From contig NZ_CP073089.1 of NCBI RefSeq assembly GCF_018137945.1, positions 3,100,001 through 3,164,000 of the forward strand: 64,000 nucleotides of DNA, in the 5' to 3' direction. Positions 53,168 to 62,708 of this stretch are shown piece by piece (position 1 is the first letter of the stretch; every line of letters starts with the position of its first letter). The position numbers were made by a program, and so were the translations under genes. Under the pieces are notes generated by a model. The model worked only from the letters and a program-made list of their open reading frames with translations, had not been told where the DNA came from and searched no databases. This DNA is from Brevibacterium sp. W7.2. Its GTDB lineage: Bacteria > Actinomycetota > Actinomycetes > Actinomycetales > Brevibacteriaceae.

Positions 53168-56002
53168 ATGAAAGCCTCGTCCTCCCTCGCCTCCGCCGCC
53201 GCTCTCGGCCTCGTCGCCAGTCTCGGACTCGTCCTGCCGACCGCCTCGGCGAGTGCTGCGACCGCCCCGCACATCAGCGAGATCGGCTACACCCTCGACA
53301 CCGACTTCATCGAGATCGCCGCCGACCCCGGCACCGACCTCTCGGGATGGACCGTCGGCTCGGTGACCCGCGGCGGCAGCGTCCAGGCGGCGGAGAACGT
53401 CACCACGGTCCCCGACGGCACGACCGTCGGCGACTCCGGTGCCCTGGCCGTCGAGGTGCCGATCACGAACTCCGTGAACTCCGGATCGGCCGCCGACGGC
53501 AGCTACGGGGCCTCGGCGTTCGCGATCGACGACGCGGGCACGCTCGTCTCCTTCGACCAGATCGGCGGCGTCACCGGCGGCAGAGGCGTGACGGGCAGGG
53601 CGAACACCCACACCCCCGACCCCGTCGTCGGCGAGGAGGCGACCCCCACGGGAGCCACGGCCACCGGCGGTCAGTCGATCCAGCTCATCGACGGGGCCTG
53701 GAGCGCGGCCCCGCCGACCCCGGACGCCCTGCCAGACGACGGCGGTGACGGCGGCGACCCGGCACCCGAGGATGTCACCCCGATCGCCGACATCCAGGGC
53801 ACCGAGGACGACAGCCCGATGCAAGGTGAGACGGTGAAGACCCGCGGAGTCGTCACGGCCGTGTATCCGACCGGCGGACTCGGCGGCTACTTCGTCCAGA
53901 CCGCGGGCTCCGGCGGGGCCGACGACGCCACACCCGGTGCCTCCGACGGCATCTTCGTCTACTCCCCCGACACCGTGGCCGACGTCAGCATCGGCGACTT
54001 CCTCGAACTCACCGGCACCGCCTCGGAGCGCTACGGGCAGACGCAGCTGACCGTCTCCGCCTCCGGGATGACCCGCCTCGACGAACCCGCCGAGGCGGTC
54101 AAGGCCGTCGAAGGCGCCTTCCCCGACGATGCCGCCGAGCGCGAGGCCCTCGAAGGCATGCTCGTCCAGCCCTCCGGCGAGCTCACCGTCTCCGACAACT
54201 ACAACGCGAACACGTACGGCGAGATCGCCCTCGCCACCGGCGACGGCGTCCTGCGCCAGCCCACCGACGTTGCCCGACCCGGCAGCGCCGAGGCGGAGGC
54301 GATCGAGGCCGAGAACCTCGCCCGCGAGGTCATCCTCGACGACGGCGCGACCGTCGACTACCTCGACAGCGACCAGGACGTGCCCCTGCCCTACCTCAGT
54401 CAGGACGCCCACGTGCGCGTCGGCGCGGCAGCGACCTTCACCTCACCGGTCGTCCTCGGATTCGGCTTCGACAAGTGGCGGTTCCAGCCGACGACGCAGC
54501 TCACCGGCGACAACGCCGAGGCGGTCCAGCCGGCGGCGTTCTCCGACACCCGCAGCGCGGCCCCCGAGGAGGCCGGCGGCCAGGTCAGCCTCGCGAGCTT
54601 CAACGTCCTCAACTACTTCACGACGACCGGCGACCAGCTCTCCGGCTGCACCTACTACGAGGACCGCGAGGGCAACCCGATCACCGTCCGCGGCGGCTGC
54701 GATGCCCGCGGCGCGGCCAACGCGGAGAGCCTCGAGCGGCAGGAGACGAAGATCGTCGAGGCGATCAACGACCTCGACGCCTCGGTCGTCTCCCTCATGG
54801 AGATCGAGAACTCGGCCCGCTTCGGCAAGGACCGAGACTCCGCCCTGCAGACCCTCGTCACCCGCCTCAACGAGGCGGCCGGTGGAGACAAGTGGGCGTT
54901 CGTCCCCTCCCCGGCCGACGTTCCCGCTGAAGAGGACGTCATCCGCACCGCCCTCATCTATCAGATCGCCGAGGTGGCCCCGCAGGGCGAATCGGTCATC
55001 CTCGACGATGAGGACGCGTTCTCCAATGCCCGCGAACCCCTCTCCCAGGCGTTCGCGCCGAAGGACGACTCCGGCACCGCCGAGACGGAGAAGACGTTCG
55101 TCACCGTGTCCAACCACTTCAAGTCGAAGGGCTCGGGCGAGGGCCCGGGCAACGAGGACACCGGCGACGGTCAGGGCTTCTCGAACGCCGACCGCGTCAA
55201 GCAGGCCAACGCCCTCGTCGACTTCGCCGGCCAGCAGCAGACGGCGGCCGACACCGACTACGTCTACCTCCTCGGCGACTTCAACTCGTACACGCAGGAG
55301 GACCCCATGCAGGTCTTCTACGACGCCGGATACAAGGACGTCGCCGCGGAGATGACCGACGGGTCGACGTACGTCTTCCAGGGACGCGCAGGCAGCCTCG
55401 ACCACGTGCTCGCCCTCGATGCGGGCGACGCCGAGACGGCGTTCGACGCCGTCACCGGTGCCGACATCTGGGACATCAACTCCGTCGAGCCGATCGCCTC
55501 GGAGTACAGCCGGTTCAACTACAACGTCACCGACCTCTACTCCCCCGACCGCTACCGCGCCTCCGACCACGATCCCGTCCTCGTCGGGATCTTCGACCCC
55601 GAGAGCGGCACCGGCGGTGAGGACGCGGAGGCCTCGGCGGACGCAGACGCGGGTGCGGGTGCGAGTGCGGCAGCAGCGGCTGACGGCGGCGCGGACGCAG
55701 GCGACGGCGGGGACGCAGGTGCCGACGACGGGAACTCAGGCGCCGACGACGGCCAGGATGACGCCGACGGAAGTCAGAACGATGCCGACGAGAACGGCGG
55801 TTCCCAAGCCGACGACAACGGCTCCGGCTCCCAGGGCGCCGGTGACGAGAACGCGCAGAACACCGCGGGACCCGGCGGGAACCTGCCGCGCACCGGTTCC
55901 GAGCTCGCTCTGCCCGTCTCGATCGCCGCGGGACTCCTCCTCGTCGGGGCCGCCTCGGTGATCATCGCCCGGCGCCGCCGTGAGGGCGGTGCCGAGCACT
56001 GA
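53168..56002 (+). CDS. LPXTG-anchored ExeM/NucH-type extracellular nuclease
   Basis: 944 residues. Signal peptide (about 1-32, cut after ASASA). An N-terminal beta domain (about 35-190) resembles a lamin-tail/LTD module. An OB-fold domain (about 205-310, VKTRGVVTAVYPTGGLGGYF) is followed by a DNase I-like catalytic domain (about 475-815) with SLASFNVLNYF, VSLMEIEN, VSNHFKSKG, LLGDFNSYTQ, SLDHVLAL and RASDHDPVLV. An Asp/Gly/Ala-rich linker leads to LPRTG at 906-910, a hydrophobic helix and a basic tail. It probably degrades external DNA on the cell surface for phosphate. It sits behind a PHO-box-like site. Confidence 0.93.
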   Translation: MKASSSLASAAALGLVASLGLVLPTASASAATAPHISEIGYTLDTDFIEIAADPGTDLSGWTVGSVTRGGSVQAAENVTTVPDGTTVGDSGALAVEVPITNSVNSGSAADGSYGASAFAIDDAGTLVSFDQIGGVTGGRGVTGRANTHTPDPVVGEEATPTGATATGGQSIQLIDGAWSAAPPTPDALPDDGGDGGDPAPEDVTPIADIQGTEDDSPMQGETVKTRGVVTAVYPTGGLGGYFVQTAGSGGADDATPGASDGIFVYSPDTVADVSIGDFLELTGTASERYGQTQLTVSASGMTRLDEPAEAVKAVEGAFPDDAAEREALEGMLVQPSGELTVSDNYNANTYGEIALATGDGVLRQPTDVARPGSAEAEAIEAENLAREVILDDGATVDYLDSDQDVPLPYLSQDAHVRVGAAATFTSPVVLGFGFDKWRFQPTTQLTGDNAEAVQPAAFSDTRSAAPEEAGGQVSLASFNVLNYFTTTGDQLSGCTYYEDREGNPITVRGGCDARGAANAESLERQETKIVEAINDLDASVVSLMEIENSARFGKDRDSALQTLVTRLNEAAGGDKWAFVPSPADVPAEEDVIRTALIYQIAEVAPQGESVILDDEDAFSNAREPLSQAFAPKDDSGTAETEKTFVTVSNHFKSKGSGEGPGNEDTGDGQGFSNADRVKQANALVDFAGQQQTAADTDYVYLLGDFNSYTQEDPMQVFYDAGYKDVAAEMTDGSTYVFQGRAGSLDHVLALDAGDAETAFDAVTGADIWDINSVEPIASEYSRFNYNVTDLYSPDRYRASDHDPVLVGIFDPESGTGGEDAEASADADAGAGASAAAAADGGADAGDGGDAGADDGNSGADDGQDDADGSQNDADENGGSQADDNGSGSQGAGDENAQNTAGPGGNLPRTGSELALPVSIAAGLLLVGAASVIIARRRREGGAEH

Positions 56003-56017
56003 GGATCGGCCGTCGCG

Positions 56018-57166
56018 TCAGTCCGCGACGGCCACCGCGCCGCGCATGAGCACGCGCGCGGTGCGGTAGAGCGAGGTGGCGGTGACCTCCCCGGTGGTCG
56101 TATCGCGCACCGCCGAGGCGGTGACGACCCCGGAGGGAGTGCCGAGCCGCACCTCCGGCCCGGAGCGCGGGTGCGCGCTGCGGGTGAGTATCCGGTGGGG
56201 AATCGTGTCGGGGACGAGCGCGGCCGCAGCCAGGCACATCGCCGCGGTGCCCGGCACCGCCTTGTGGGCCTGCCCCATGGAGATGACGCGCACGGGAAGG
56301 TCGGCGTCGGCGGCGGGGAGCCGCGTGCCGTCGAGGAGGCGCGTGTCGGCCTGCGCGTTGACGACGGCGACCTTGGGCACGACCTGCGGCGCGGTCTCCG
56401 GGGTCGGGCACAGTCCCATCCGCACCGCGGCGGCCCGGCGCAGCTCTTCGATGAGCCCCAGCGCCCGGGAGTCGGCGTCGATCTGCTCGGGCAGCTCGGT
56501 GCCCGTGAGCCCCACCGCTGTGCACGGAACGATGACGAGCGGCAGCGTCGCATCGATGAGGGTGGCGTCGATGAGGAACCCGCCGGCGGTCAGGGAATCC
56601 GAGGTGTTTCCCGTCGGCAGGAGCGCACCGGTGCGGCTGCCGGCCGGATCGGGGTAGATGAGTTCGATGGGGGCGGCCTTCCCGCTCACCCCGGTGAGGA
56701 CGAAGTCCCCGTCGACGACGGCCTGTCCGTCCTCGACGGTGAGGCCGACGTCGACGAGCTTGCCCGTGTTGACGTTGAACAGGCGGAAGACATGCCACCC
56801 GTCACCGGCGCTGATGAGCCCGGTGAGCAGCGCGAACGGGACGACCCCGGAGGAGAGATTGCCGCAGTTGCCCGAGTAGTCGACGGCCGCCTCGGCGATC
56901 TCCACCTGCGCGAACGTGTAGTCGAGGTCGACGCCGTCGCGGTCGGAGGCGGAGACGACCATGACCTTCGACAGGGAGGAGATGCCCCCGCCCATCCCGT
57001 CGAGCTGCCGACCGAAGGCATCGGGCGAGCCCATCGCCGAGGTGAAGATCCGGTCCCAGGCCGTCCGCTCCTCGCCGTCGCCGACCGATGGCAGGTCCGC
57101 GGCGCGGAAGAAGAGGCCCTTGCTCGTGCCTCCGCGGACGAAGGCGGCGTCGATCCAGCGTGTCAT
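56018..57166 (-). CDS. PrpF-family isomerase/tautomerase (2-methylaconitate isomerase or 4-oxalomesaconate tautomerase-like)
   Basis: 382 residues from MTRWIDAAFVRGGTSKGLFF. The two-lobed PrpF fold is recognised by FVRGGTSKGLFF, GMGGGISSLSKVMVV, the cysteine in DYSGNCGNLSSGVVPFAL and the second-lobe PCTAVGLTGTELP. Family members move double bonds in unsaturated tri- or dicarboxylates. The start overlaps the MFS gene by ATGA. It is the last gene of a decarboxylase-dehydrogenase-transporter operon, so the substrate is probably an intermediate of that aromatic or 2-oxoacid pathway. A small in-frame duplication gives IDATLIDATL near residue 200. Confidence 0.87.
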   Translation of the reverse strand: MTRWIDAAFVRGGTSKGLFFRAADLPSVGDGEERTAWDRIFTSAMGSPDAFGRQLDGMGGGISSLSKVMVVSASDRDGVDLDYTFAQVEIAEAAVDYSGNCGNLSSGVVPFALLTGLISAGDGWHVFRLFNVNTGKLVDVGLTVEDGQAVVDGDFVLTGVSGKAAPIELIYPDPAGSRTGALLPTGNTSDSLTAGGFLIDATLIDATLPLVIVPCTAVGLTGTELPEQIDADSRALGLIEELRRAAAVRMGLCPTPETAPQVVPKVAVVNAQADTRLLDGTRLPAADADLPVRVISMGQAHKAVPGTAAMCLAAAALVPDTIPHRILTRSAHPRSGPEVRLGTPSGVVTASAVRDTTTGEVTATSLYRTARVLMRGAVAVAD

Positions 57167-58413
57167 GCCCTCAGGGTAGCGTTCCTCGTGTTGACCACCG
57201 AGGGCACGATCGCCATCGCGAGGAAGCCGAGGACGGCGACGAAGGCGAAGAGGTAGAAGCCCCAGGGGTAGGCGATGCCGGCGGCGACGAGGGTGCCGGT
57301 GATGAACGGTCCGACGATCGCGCCGATCCGGCCGACCGCCGAGGCCATGCCGAGCGCCGTGCCGCGCGCGGTCGCCGGGTAGATCGCGGAGACGAACGCG
57401 TAGATGAGGACCTGCGCGGAGAAGACGAAGACGCCGGTGATGAAGACGGCGAGGTTGAGCAGCAGCTGGCTCGTCATCGGGATGCTGAGGATCGCGAGGA
57501 AGACCGCGGCGAGGACGAACCAGAGGAGCACGACGGGTTTCGTCCCGTGCCGGTCGGCGAGCCACCCGGCGACGACGAGGCCGACGACGGCGCCGAGGTT
57601 GAGGACGAAGAGCATGACGAGGGAGTCGGAGACCTCGTATCCGGCATCGGCCATGAGCTGCGGCAGCCACGTGTTGAGACCGTAGACGAGGAGGAGTCCC
57701 ATGAAGCTCGCGGCCCACACGCCGATCGTCACGAGCGCGAACCTGCCGGTGAAGAGACCGCGCATCCCCGTCTTCGGCGCCGCCGTCTCCGTGCTCTGCT
57801 CCGAGCGGGCGGCGAGGAACGCCGTCGATTCCGGCAGCTTCCACCACAGCAGCGGCACCATGACGAGCCCCGCGACGCCACCGGCGATGAAGAGCAGATG
57901 CCAGTTGTGCGAGTAGAAGACCGCGAGCAGCGAGATCGCCACGGCGCCGGCGTGGTAGCCGGTCATCGTCAGCGTCGTCGCCTTGCCGGTCTTGCCCGAG
58001 CGGTTGTGCTCGCTGATGTAGGCGAGGCAGCTGGGCATGACCGCACCGAGCGCGAGACCGGCGATGAACCGGAACACCGTGAACAGCGCGACGTTCGGAG
58101 CGAAGGCGACGAGCAGGGTGAAGACGGAGAAGATGATCACGCACGCGATGATCGTCACCCGCCGGCCCACTCGGTCGACGATCGGCCCGACGACGGCCGC
58201 CCCGAGGCCGACGCCGACGAGGCTCATCGTCGCCACGAGCGTCGCCGCCTCGGGGGTGAAGCCGAGCGCCCGGGTGGCGAGCAGCTGCGGGATGACCGCC
58301 CCGAGGACGACGAGGTCGAAGCCCTCGAGGGCGACGGCGAGCCAGCAGAGGACGGCCGGCCAGCGGGTGTCCGCGGGAGTGGGGCGGGATGGTGCGGTGG
58401 GCGATGCGGACAA
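57163..58413 (-). CDS. MFS transporter, aromatic acid:H+ symporter-like
   Basis: 416 residues with about 12 membrane helices. The start is TTG at 58413, preceded by GGAG, because the frame above it is Arg/Pro-rich and not membrane-like. The loop 2-3 motif GPIVDRVGRRV and loop 8-9 WLADRHGTKPV are MFS signatures, and LEGFDLVVLGAVIPQL resembles the DxxD-type first helix of the AAHS family. It probably imports an aromatic or related acid for the two enzymes upstream in the operon. Confidence 0.88.
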   Translation of the reverse strand: MSASPTAPSRPTPADTRWPAVLCWLAVALEGFDLVVLGAVIPQLLATRALGFTPEAATLVATMSLVGVGLGAAVVGPIVDRVGRRVTIIACVIIFSVFTLLVAFAPNVALFTVFRFIAGLALGAVMPSCLAYISEHNRSGKTGKATTLTMTGYHAGAVAISLLAVFYSHNWHLLFIAGGVAGLVMVPLLWWKLPESTAFLAARSEQSTETAAPKTGMRGLFTGRFALVTIGVWAASFMGLLLVYGLNTWLPQLMADAGYEVSDSLVMLFVLNLGAVVGLVVAGWLADRHGTKPVVLLWFVLAAVFLAILSIPMTSQLLLNLAVFITGVFVFSAQVLIYAFVSAIYPATARGTALGMASAVGRIGAIVGPFITGTLVAAGIAYPWGFYLFAFVAVLGFLAMAIVPSVVNTRNATLRA

Positions 58414-58456
58414 CGCTGTCTCCGGTCTGTGTTCTCGGTGGTGATTGTGTCGGTGG

Positions 58457-59920
58457 TCAGAAGGGGTACGGTGCGATCTGCGAGCGCATCGTGATCCACT
58501 GGACCTCGGTGAAGGACTCGATGTTGGCCTCGGCGCCGCCGATGCGGGAGCCGTTGCCCGAGTCCTTCGTGCCGCCGAAGGGGACGTCCCCTTCATCGGC
58601 GATGGTCTGCTCGTTGATGTGGATCTTGCCCGAGTCGATGTGATCGGCGAGGTCGATCGCGGTGCCGAGGTCGCCGAGGATGCTCACCGACAGCCCGTAC
58701 TCGCTGTCGTTGACGATGTCCGCGGCCTCCTCGAGCGTGGAGAACCGTCCCACGGGGGCGACGGGACCGAAGATCTCCTGCGTCCACGCGGGGTTCGTCG
58801 GCGAGAGGTCGGCGAGCACCGTCGCCGGGACGAACGGGCCTTCGCCGACGCCGCCGGTGACGAGGCGGGCGCCGTCGGCCTGAGCCTTCTCGATGATGTC
58901 GCGCACGTGCGTCTGCTGCTTCTCGTCGATGATCGGCCCCAGGGCGACCTCCTCGGTGCTCGGGTCGCCGACGGGCAGCTTCGCGGCGTGCTCGGCCAGT
59001 GCTGCGACGTAGTCGTCGTAGATGCTGTCGTGGACGAGGTGACGACCGGTGGTCATGCAGATCTGACCCTGGTGGAACCACGATCCGAAGGCGCCCGCCG
59101 AGGCGGCTGCCTCGAGATCGGCGCCGGGGAGGACGATGAGGGCGTTGTTGCCGCCGAGCTCGAGGTGGCAGCGCTTGAGGAGGCGGCCGGCGTTCTCGCC
59201 GACGATCCGTCCCGCCGCGGTCGACCCGGTGAACGAGATGACCGAGACCTCGGGGGCCGCGACGAGGGCTTCGCCGACGTCACCGCCGCCGGGCAGGACC
59301 TGGAGGACGCCCTCGGGCAGCCCCGCCTCGGCGAAGATCTTCGCCAGGGTGACGCCTCCGGACACCGCGGTGCGCGGATCCGGCTTGAGGATCACGGCAT
59401 TGCCGAGGGCGAGCGCCGGGGCGACGGAGCGGATGGAGAGGATGAGCGGGAAGTTGAACGGGGCGATGACGGTGACCACGCCCGCGGGCACGCGGCGGGA
59501 GAACGACCAGTGGGGTTCGTCCGAGGGCAGGACGTGCCCCTTCGGGTGGGTCGGCAGCGCTGCGGAGTCGTAGCAGGTGGCCGCCGCATAGTCGGTCTCG
59601 AAGGTGGCCTTCGCCGCGATCGCACCGGATTCGCGCATGATCCACGTGTTGATCTCCGCGGCGTGCTGGGCCCACAGCTCACCGGCACGGCGCATCACCG
59701 CCGCCCGTTCCGTCGGTTTGGTCTTCGCCCAGTCGCGCTGCGCGGCGGCCGCCCGTCGTGCCGCCTCAACGGCATCGTCGGACGAGGCCATGCCGATCCG
59801 GGCGAGGGTCTCACCGGTGGCGGGTTCGACGACGGGGATCGGGTCGGCCGACCCGTCGACCCAGTCGCCGGTGAAGATCCGGCCGTTCCAGTCGGTGCCG
59901 AGGAAGGTCTCAGTGCTCAT
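58457..59920 (-). CDS. Aldehyde dehydrogenase, benzaldehyde dehydrogenase-like
   Basis: 487 residues from the ATG at 59920. Catalytic glutamate in HLELGGNNALIVL and cysteine in FHQGQICMTTGRH. Cofactor region IAPFNFPLILSIRSVAPALA. Length and motifs fit NAD(P)-dependent benzaldehyde or vanillin dehydrogenases. It lies 32 bp after a benzoylformate decarboxylase-like gene, whose product would be its aldehyde substrate. The natural aldehyde may be benzaldehyde or a substituted form. Confidence 0.9.
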   Translation of the reverse strand: MSTETFLGTDWNGRIFTGDWVDGSADPIPVVEPATGETLARIGMASSDDAVEAARRAAAAQRDWAKTKPTERAAVMRRAGELWAQHAAEINTWIMRESGAIAAKATFETDYAAATCYDSAALPTHPKGHVLPSDEPHWSFSRRVPAGVVTVIAPFNFPLILSIRSVAPALALGNAVILKPDPRTAVSGGVTLAKIFAEAGLPEGVLQVLPGGGDVGEALVAAPEVSVISFTGSTAAGRIVGENAGRLLKRCHLELGGNNALIVLPGADLEAAASAGAFGSWFHQGQICMTTGRHLVHDSIYDDYVAALAEHAAKLPVGDPSTEEVALGPIIDEKQQTHVRDIIEKAQADGARLVTGGVGEGPFVPATVLADLSPTNPAWTQEIFGPVAPVGRFSTLEEAADIVNDSEYGLSVSILGDLGTAIDLADHIDSGKIHINEQTIADEGDVPFGGTKDSGNGSRIGGAEANIESFTEVQWITMRSQIAPYPF

Positions 59921-59952
59921 AGCGGTGTCTCCTTGGGGTTGTGGTGGGGGTG

Positions 59953-61533
59953 TCAAGGGGTGGTCTTCTCGGTGTCGATCTCGATGAGGGTGGGCCGGCC
60001 GGCACCGTGGGCTTCGGTGAGGAGCTCGGCGAGATGGGCGGTCGAGTCCGCGTGGACGGCGGTCATGCCGTAGCCCCGGGCGATCGAGACGAAGTCGACG
60101 TCGCCGAGGTCGAGCCCGGGCACCGTGCCCGCGTCGAGCATGTCCGCGAACCACACGAGCGCCCCGTACGTGGAGTTGCGGAGGACGACGATGGTCACGG
60201 GGATGCCCTCCTCGACGGCGGTGCGCAGGGCGGCGATCGAGTAGTGGGCGGAGCCGTCGCCGATGATGGCGACGACGGGTCGGTGCGCATCGGCGAGCGC
60301 GACGCCCATCGAGGCGGGCAGGCCCCACCCGAGCCCGCCGGAGGCGGGGAAGAAGTACGATCCGGACTCGCGGAGGTCCATCTGCGACCAGAACGCGGAG
60401 TTCGTCGACGTCGATTCGACGACGTAGCGGGTGTCGACGGGCATCGTCTCCCGCAGGGTCGCGAAGACCTCCTCGGGGTGGAGGGTGCCCGGCGTCGCCG
60501 AGGCGGTCGCGGGCTCGATCTCCGGCTCCCACGTCCGCGGTGTGCCGGGGGCGGGGGCCGCCTCGGCGAGCGCGACGAGAGCGGCGACGGGATCGGTGAC
60601 GAGCGCATCGCCGAAGGGGGCGCGCTCGGCGGCGTCCGGGTCGTCGCCGATCTGGACGAGATGCGTCGTCTCCGGCAGGTACTCTCCGGGCTGCCACTGG
60701 TGGTAGCGGAAGACGGGGGCGCCGATGACGAGGGCGAGGTCGTGGGCGCCGAGGATCTCCCCGATCGGGCCGATCGCCGCCGGCAGCACCCCGCGGAAGA
60801 GCGGATGCTGGTTGGGGAAGGGCAGGCGCGGCAGGGACGGGGCGGCCCATACGGGAAGGTCATGGGCCTCGGCGAGGGCGATCGCGGCCGCCCACGCCTC
60901 CGGGGTGTCGACGTCGGGGCCGAGGACGAGGACCGCGGCCTCGGCTGCGCCCAGCCGGTCGCGGAGGTCGGCGATGACGGTCGGGTCGGGGGCCGAACCG
61001 GGGGTCACGGTGCGCGAGAGCTGGCCGACGACGCTCTCTTCGACCTCCGCGTCCCAGTCGTCGTAGGGCACGGAGAGGTAGACGGGACCGCGCTGGGAGG
61101 CGAGCACGGATTCGGAGAACGCGCGGGGCACATCGGCGGCCGCGAGCGGTTCGAGGGAGCGGTGGACGAGGGGTTTCGCGAGCATCGTGGCGTCGACGTT
61201 GGCGAGCATGACCTCGGGGCCGACCATGCTGCGCACCTGCTGACCTGCGGTGACGACGAGCTTGGAACGGGAGATCGCGGCGTTCGTCAGGGCGCCGAGG
61301 CCGTTGCCCGAGCCGGAGGCGGCGTGGAGGTTGACGAGCGTGGGACGGTCGGTGACCTGGGAGTAGCCGTCGGCCATGGCGACGACGGCGGCCTCCTGGA
61401 GCCCGAGGATGTAGCGGGCGGTGAGGTCTTTGAGGAACGGCAGCTCATTCGATCCGGGATTGCCGAAGAGGACGGTCATTCCGTGGAATGCCATGAGGTC
61501 GTGGACTGCCTGCCGGACCGTGATTGCTGCCAT
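59953..61533 (-). CDS. mdlC: Benzoylformate decarboxylase-like ThDP enzyme
   Basis: Decarboxylates an aryl 2-oxo acid to the aldehyde. 526 residues from the ATG at 61533, very near the Pseudomonas enzyme. Active-site residues of BFD are kept: Ser28 in GNPGSNELPF, Glu47 in LQEAAVVAMADGY, His70 in NLHAASGSGN and His in APVFRYHQW. ThDP/metal motif GDGSAHYSIAAL with RNSTYGALVWFA. First gene of mdlC-aldehyde dehydrogenase-MFS-prpF. Divergent from the IclR gene. A mandelate dehydrogenase is not in the window, so the substrate may enter as the 2-oxo acid. Confidence 0.9.
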   Translation of the reverse strand: MAAITVRQAVHDLMAFHGMTVLFGNPGSNELPFLKDLTARYILGLQEAAVVAMADGYSQVTDRPTLVNLHAASGSGNGLGALTNAAISRSKLVVTAGQQVRSMVGPEVMLANVDATMLAKPLVHRSLEPLAAADVPRAFSESVLASQRGPVYLSVPYDDWDAEVEESVVGQLSRTVTPGSAPDPTVIADLRDRLGAAEAAVLVLGPDVDTPEAWAAAIALAEAHDLPVWAAPSLPRLPFPNQHPLFRGVLPAAIGPIGEILGAHDLALVIGAPVFRYHQWQPGEYLPETTHLVQIGDDPDAAERAPFGDALVTDPVAALVALAEAAPAPGTPRTWEPEIEPATASATPGTLHPEEVFATLRETMPVDTRYVVESTSTNSAFWSQMDLRESGSYFFPASGGLGWGLPASMGVALADAHRPVVAIIGDGSAHYSIAALRTAVEEGIPVTIVVLRNSTYGALVWFADMLDAGTVPGLDLGDVDFVSIARGYGMTAVHADSTAHLAELLTEAHGAGRPTLIEIDTEKTTP

Positions 61534-61621
61534 GGACGATGCTCTCCTTCGAGACGGACGGTGGGGACGCCCCGCCGATAATCGCCACGCTAGTGAGCGG
61601 CGACACGTCTGGCTACGGTTA

Positions 61622-61660
61622 TTCCATTCATTGGGACGCACAGGTTCGCGCGGCTACGAT
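61622..61660 (+). promoter_or_regulatory. iclR promoter with overlapping inverted repeat
   Basis: TTGGGA (61631-61636), an 18-bp spacer and TACGAT (61655-61660). The -10 ends 6 bp before the ATG, so the message is probably leaderless. TTCCATTCATTGGGA (61622-61636) is an imperfect palindrome over the -35 and may be the IclR operator. Confidence 0.5.
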
Positions 61661-61666
61661 GCTGGT

Positions 61667-62440
61667 ATGGCGAACTCACCTTCGGGCGACTCGATGATCG
61701 ATCGGCTCGTTCGCGTCCTCGGGGCCTTCGACCCCGATCACCCGAGCCTGACCACCGAGGAGCTCGCCGGCCGCGCCCAGCTGCCGAAGTCGACGGCGTA
61801 TCGCCTCATCAACGACATGATGTCCCACGACCTCCTGCAGCGGGATCCGAGCGGGCGGGTGCGGATCGGGGTCGGGATGTGGGAGCTGTCGAACCGCGCC
61901 TCCGACGCCGTCGAGCTCGCGTCCCTGGCGCGGCCGCACATGATCGCCGTCCACGACTTCGTCGGGGAGAACACACAGCTGGGCATCCTCCGGGAGCGGG
62001 AGGTCCTCTTCATCGAGCGGATGTCGAAGCCCATGGCCGTCATCAACCGCTCGCGCACAGCCGGTCGACTGCCCGCGCACGCCTCCTCGTGCGGACTCGT
62101 CCTCCTCGCGCATGCGCCCCGGCACGTGCGCGAGGCGTATCTGCGGGGTGCGCTCACGGCGTTCACGGAGCGCACGACGACGGATCCGACAGTGCTGCGG
62201 CGGATGCTCCAGACGATCCGGACCTATCACTGCGCTGAGCTCGTCGGTCACATCGACGACGGCACGACGGGTGTGGCCGTGCCCGTCTTCGACGGCAGCG
62301 GGCTGACGATCGCGGGCCTCGGCGTCGTCGTCGACTCCGAGCGCAACGTCGGGATGCCGGCGATCATGCAGGCACTGCGGGCCGCCTCGGCGGGGATCAC
62401 TCAGGACCTCATCAGCCAGGGCCGGTCGGTCACGGACTAG
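61667..62440 (+). CDS. IclR-family transcriptional regulator
   Basis: 257 residues from MANSPSGDSMIDRLVRVLGA. N-terminal winged helix with LTTEELAGRAQLPKSTAYRL. C-terminal effector domain includes LPAHASSCGLVLLA, YLRGALTAFTERT and GVAVPVFDGSGLTIAGLGVV, as in aromatic-acid-sensing IclR proteins. It is divergent from mdlC and probably controls that operon. An imperfect palindrome overlaps its own -35. Confidence 0.9.
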   Translation: MANSPSGDSMIDRLVRVLGAFDPDHPSLTTEELAGRAQLPKSTAYRLINDMMSHDLLQRDPSGRVRIGVGMWELSNRASDAVELASLARPHMIAVHDFVGENTQLGILREREVLFIERMSKPMAVINRSRTAGRLPAHASSCGLVLLAHAPRHVREAYLRGALTAFTERTTTDPTVLRRMLQTIRTYHCAELVGHIDDGTTGVAVPVFDGSGLTIAGLGVVVDSERNVGMPAIMQALRAASAGITQDLISQGRSVTD

Positions 62441-62441
62441 C

Positions 62442-62705
62442 TCATGCTCGCGCGGCGTAGCGGGCGCGGCGCTTCTCGGCCTCGACCTCGCGATCCTTCG
62501 GCGGCGCGGTCGTCACGAGGGAGTCGAGGAGGTGCTGCGTGATGTGGGCGATCTCCTCGACGGCGGCCTCGAAGGCCTCGGCATTGGCCTTCGAGGGCTT
62601 CGTCGTCCCCGCGATCTTGCGCACGTACTGGAGGGCAGCGGCGTGGACCTCCTCCGAGGTGGCCGCGGGCGCGAAATTGTGGAGGGTTCGGATGTTCCGG
62701 CACAT
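62442..62705 (-). CDS. DUF2277 family protein
   Basis: 87 residues. The N-terminal MCRNIRTLHNFAP is the hallmark of DUF2277. Two helices follow (EEVHAAALQYVRKIAGTTKP and an Ala/Glu-rich second), then a basic tail. Function unknown. It converges with the IclR gene, with only one base between the stops. It lies 3 bp after the DHFR-fold gene and is probably co-transcribed with it. Confidence 0.88.
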   Translation of the reverse strand: MCRNIRTLHNFAPAATSEEVHAAALQYVRKIAGTTKPSKANAEAFEAAVEEIAHITQHLLDSLVTTAPPKDREVEAEKRRARYAARA

Positions 62706-62708
62706 GGC

